From: Clostridia bacterium
GTDB lineage: Bacteria; Bacillota; Clostridia; Oscillospirales; Butyricicoccaceae
Direction of reading: 5' to 3'
Length of the DNA stretch: 7,015 bases
NCBI GenBank assembly: GCA_900763355.1
Contig: CAAFJY010000206.1
Location: forward strand, 1-7,015
The notes under the pieces are model-generated. The model saw nothing but the letters and a program-made list of their open reading frames with translations, ran no database searches and was not told the origin of the DNA. The translations under genes were made by a program, and so were the position numbers. Shown piece after piece: positions 6,198 to 7,015 of the stretch; the stretch's first letter is position 1, and the number at the start of each line of letters is the position of its first letter.

Positions 6198-6796
6198 CGC
6201 TCGTCCTCCCGGCCCAGGGCCAGAGCCCGGGCCTGCTTGGAGCGGGTGCAGCGGGGGAGCGCATAGCGGGCGCTCAGGGCCTCTGCCAGCCCTTCCAGCG
6301 CTTTTTGCGGGCCGGAGACCAGCTCCAGCTCCAGCTCGCACAGGGGTGCGCGGCGGGTGCCGTTTTCCAAATATCCCTCGTCCCGGCAGAGGTGGAAGGT
6401 CACCTCACCCGCCCGGCACAGGCGGGTCGTCCGGACAAACTCTGCCCCGCACACCGGGACAAAGGGCCCCGCCAGCAGGGGCCGGCATTCCGGGGGCAGA
6501 TCGGCCCGTTCCCGAAGGGCGGCGGCCCCTTCCTCGATGCTCCCGGCGGGGCATTCCAGCTCCTGCCGGCACAGGCCGCTCACCGGGGCCTTGAAGGTGC
6601 AGACGCGGGCTTCCCCCTCCTGCCGCAGGCGGAGGGTGAGCTTTCTGGCCCCAAAGTCCCCGGCGGGGGTGTCGTAATAGACGGTCGTCATGGGAATGCG
6701 CTCCTCCGCCCCCGCAGGGGGGAGGAGTGCCGTATCTTCATAGGCGGCCCGGGCCTGTTCCGGGGCGAGAGGGCCCAGCTTGATCTCGATCTCCAT
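6194..6796 (-). CDS. CYTH-domain protein (probable inorganic/organic triphosphatase)
   Basis: CYTH proteins fold as a triphosphate tunnel that binds and usually hydrolyses a triphosphate with divalent metal; members cleave tripolyphosphate or thiamine triphosphate, or make cAMP. At 200 residues this is a stand-alone CYTH domain without the C-terminal CHAD domain of YgiF. Seen: the hallmark N-terminal ExExK as MEIEIK (Glu2, Glu4, Lys6), YYDTP (40-44), the basic strand LTLRLR (53-58), Lys69 in TFK, Arg122 and Arg125 in FVRTTRL, Asp139-Glu140, the acidic strand CELELEL with Glu154/156/158, and SK (186-187) near the end. All tunnel features look intact, so activity is likely; the substrate is unknown. 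The ATG at 6796 follows AAAGGA at only 2 bases or GGGAG at 12, so its binding site is suboptimal, but ExExK requires this N-terminus. It is first in a two-gene operon with the DUF3810 gene. Confidence 0.9.
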   Translation of the reverse strand: MEIEIKLGPLAPEQARAAYEDTALLPPAGAEERIPMTTVYYDTPAGDFGARKLTLRLRQEGEARVCTFKAPVSGLCRQELECPAGSIEEGAAALRERADLPPECRPLLAGPFVPVCGAEFVRTTRLCRAGEVTFHLCRDEGYLENGTRRAPLCELELELVSGPQKALEGLAEALSARYALPRCTRSKQARALALGREDER

Positions 6797-6843
6797 GATC
6801 CTTTGTCGCTCCCTTCTGGGGCGGAAACCGCCCGAATGGCCCT

Positions 6844-6872
6844 ATTTTAGCGGATTTTTTTCGGATTTTCAA
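6844..6872 (-). promoter_or_regulatory. Sigma-A type promoter of the CYTH-DUF3810 operon
   Basis: On the minus strand TTGAAA (6872-6867), a 17-base spacer containing an A7 run, then TAAAAT (6849-6844). Transcription would begin near 6837, with a leader of about 40 bases. Confidence 0.75.
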
Positions 6873-6934
6873 CGGCGGGGGGAGGGTATGGAGGGATTTT
6901 CAGAGAAAGTTCAGATTTTCCCGGGAGATTTCGT

Positions 6935-6963
6935 TTTACAAGGCGGGCCCTTTTCGGTATAAT
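6935..6963 (+). promoter_or_regulatory. Sigma-A type promoter reading out of the right edge
   Basis: TTTACA (6935-6940), a 17-base spacer, then a perfect TATAAT (6958-6963). It diverges from the CYTH promoter, with about 60 bases between the two -35 boxes. Transcription would start near 6970, and the gene it serves is outside the window. A GC-rich hairpin begins about 22 bases into the transcript (6992-7015). Confidence 0.75.
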
Positions 6964-7015
6964 AGAATGAATACCATAGAAATGCTCGTTCCGCGCCGCC
7001 CGGCAGCGGGGCGCG

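Noticed and set aside
6198..6341. Upstream extension of the DUF3810 frame into the CYTH gene
   Set aside because: The extension is Arg/Gly/Pro-rich shadow sequence of the CYTH gene; the ATG at 6197 has a good GGAGG site and the ATGA coupling.
6967..7015. Possible start of a plus-strand gene (MNTIEMLVPRRP...)
   Set aside because: The frame is open to the edge but only 16 codons are visible. There is no ribosome binding site, and the likely transcript start falls at or after the ATG, so it cannot be supported.
1..7015. tRNA, rRNA, CRISPR array, insertion sequence, attachment site or T-box/riboswitch
   Set aside because: I saw no cloverleaf, spaced repeats, transposase or leader long enough for a riboswitch in front of any gene whose promoter I could place.

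Overview
The window looks like chromosomal DNA from a high-GC, Gram-positive gut-type Clostridia (Oscillospirales-like) bacterium. The reasons are strongly G/C-ending codons, good AGGAGG-type ribosome binding sites, near-consensus sigma-A promoters, and a lipobox-anchored solute-binding protein, which is how Gram-positive ABC importers hold their binding protein. Taxonomy is inferred from style only. There are no signs of a mobile element, CRISPR array, phage or RNA gene. Seven protein-coding genes fill most of the window: one runs off the left edge and the other six are complete.

Left, plus strand: a 5'-truncated APC-superfamily amino-acid permease (3-1373) ends in a strong intrinsic terminator (1405-1435). 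The -35 box of the next promoter starts inside that terminator's T-rich tail. This promoter (1434-1463) drives a single-gene truA (1492-2232, tRNA pseudouridine synthase), which has its own terminator (2236-2267).

Middle, minus strand: a complete polar amino-acid ABC importer is transcribed right to left from a clear promoter (4872-4900). The order is lipoprotein binding protein (3937-4830), intercistronic 14-bp hairpin (3856-3889), permease (3074-3802), ATPase (2347-3090, overlapping the permease by 17 bp), and terminator (2301-2338). It converges on truA. With the upstream APC permease, two unrelated amino-acid transport systems flank truA.

Right, minus strand: a two-gene operon reads from a near-consensus promoter (6844-6872). 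A stand-alone CYTH-domain protein (6194-6796) is translationally coupled by an ATGA overlap to a three-TM membrane protein of the DUF3810 type with an extracytoplasmic HEAAH motif (5013-6197). No convincing terminator separates this operon from the ABC operon downstream. At the far right a near-perfect plus-strand promoter (6935-6963) diverges from the CYTH promoter and feeds a transcript whose gene lies outside the window.

Most of the window is ordinary housekeeping and transport. The least explained part is the coupled CYTH / DUF3810 pair: a probable triphosphate-binding enzyme and a membrane protein with a zinc-peptidase-like motif. The hairpin between binding protein and permease and the GC-rich leader at the right edge are the best regulatory candidates.
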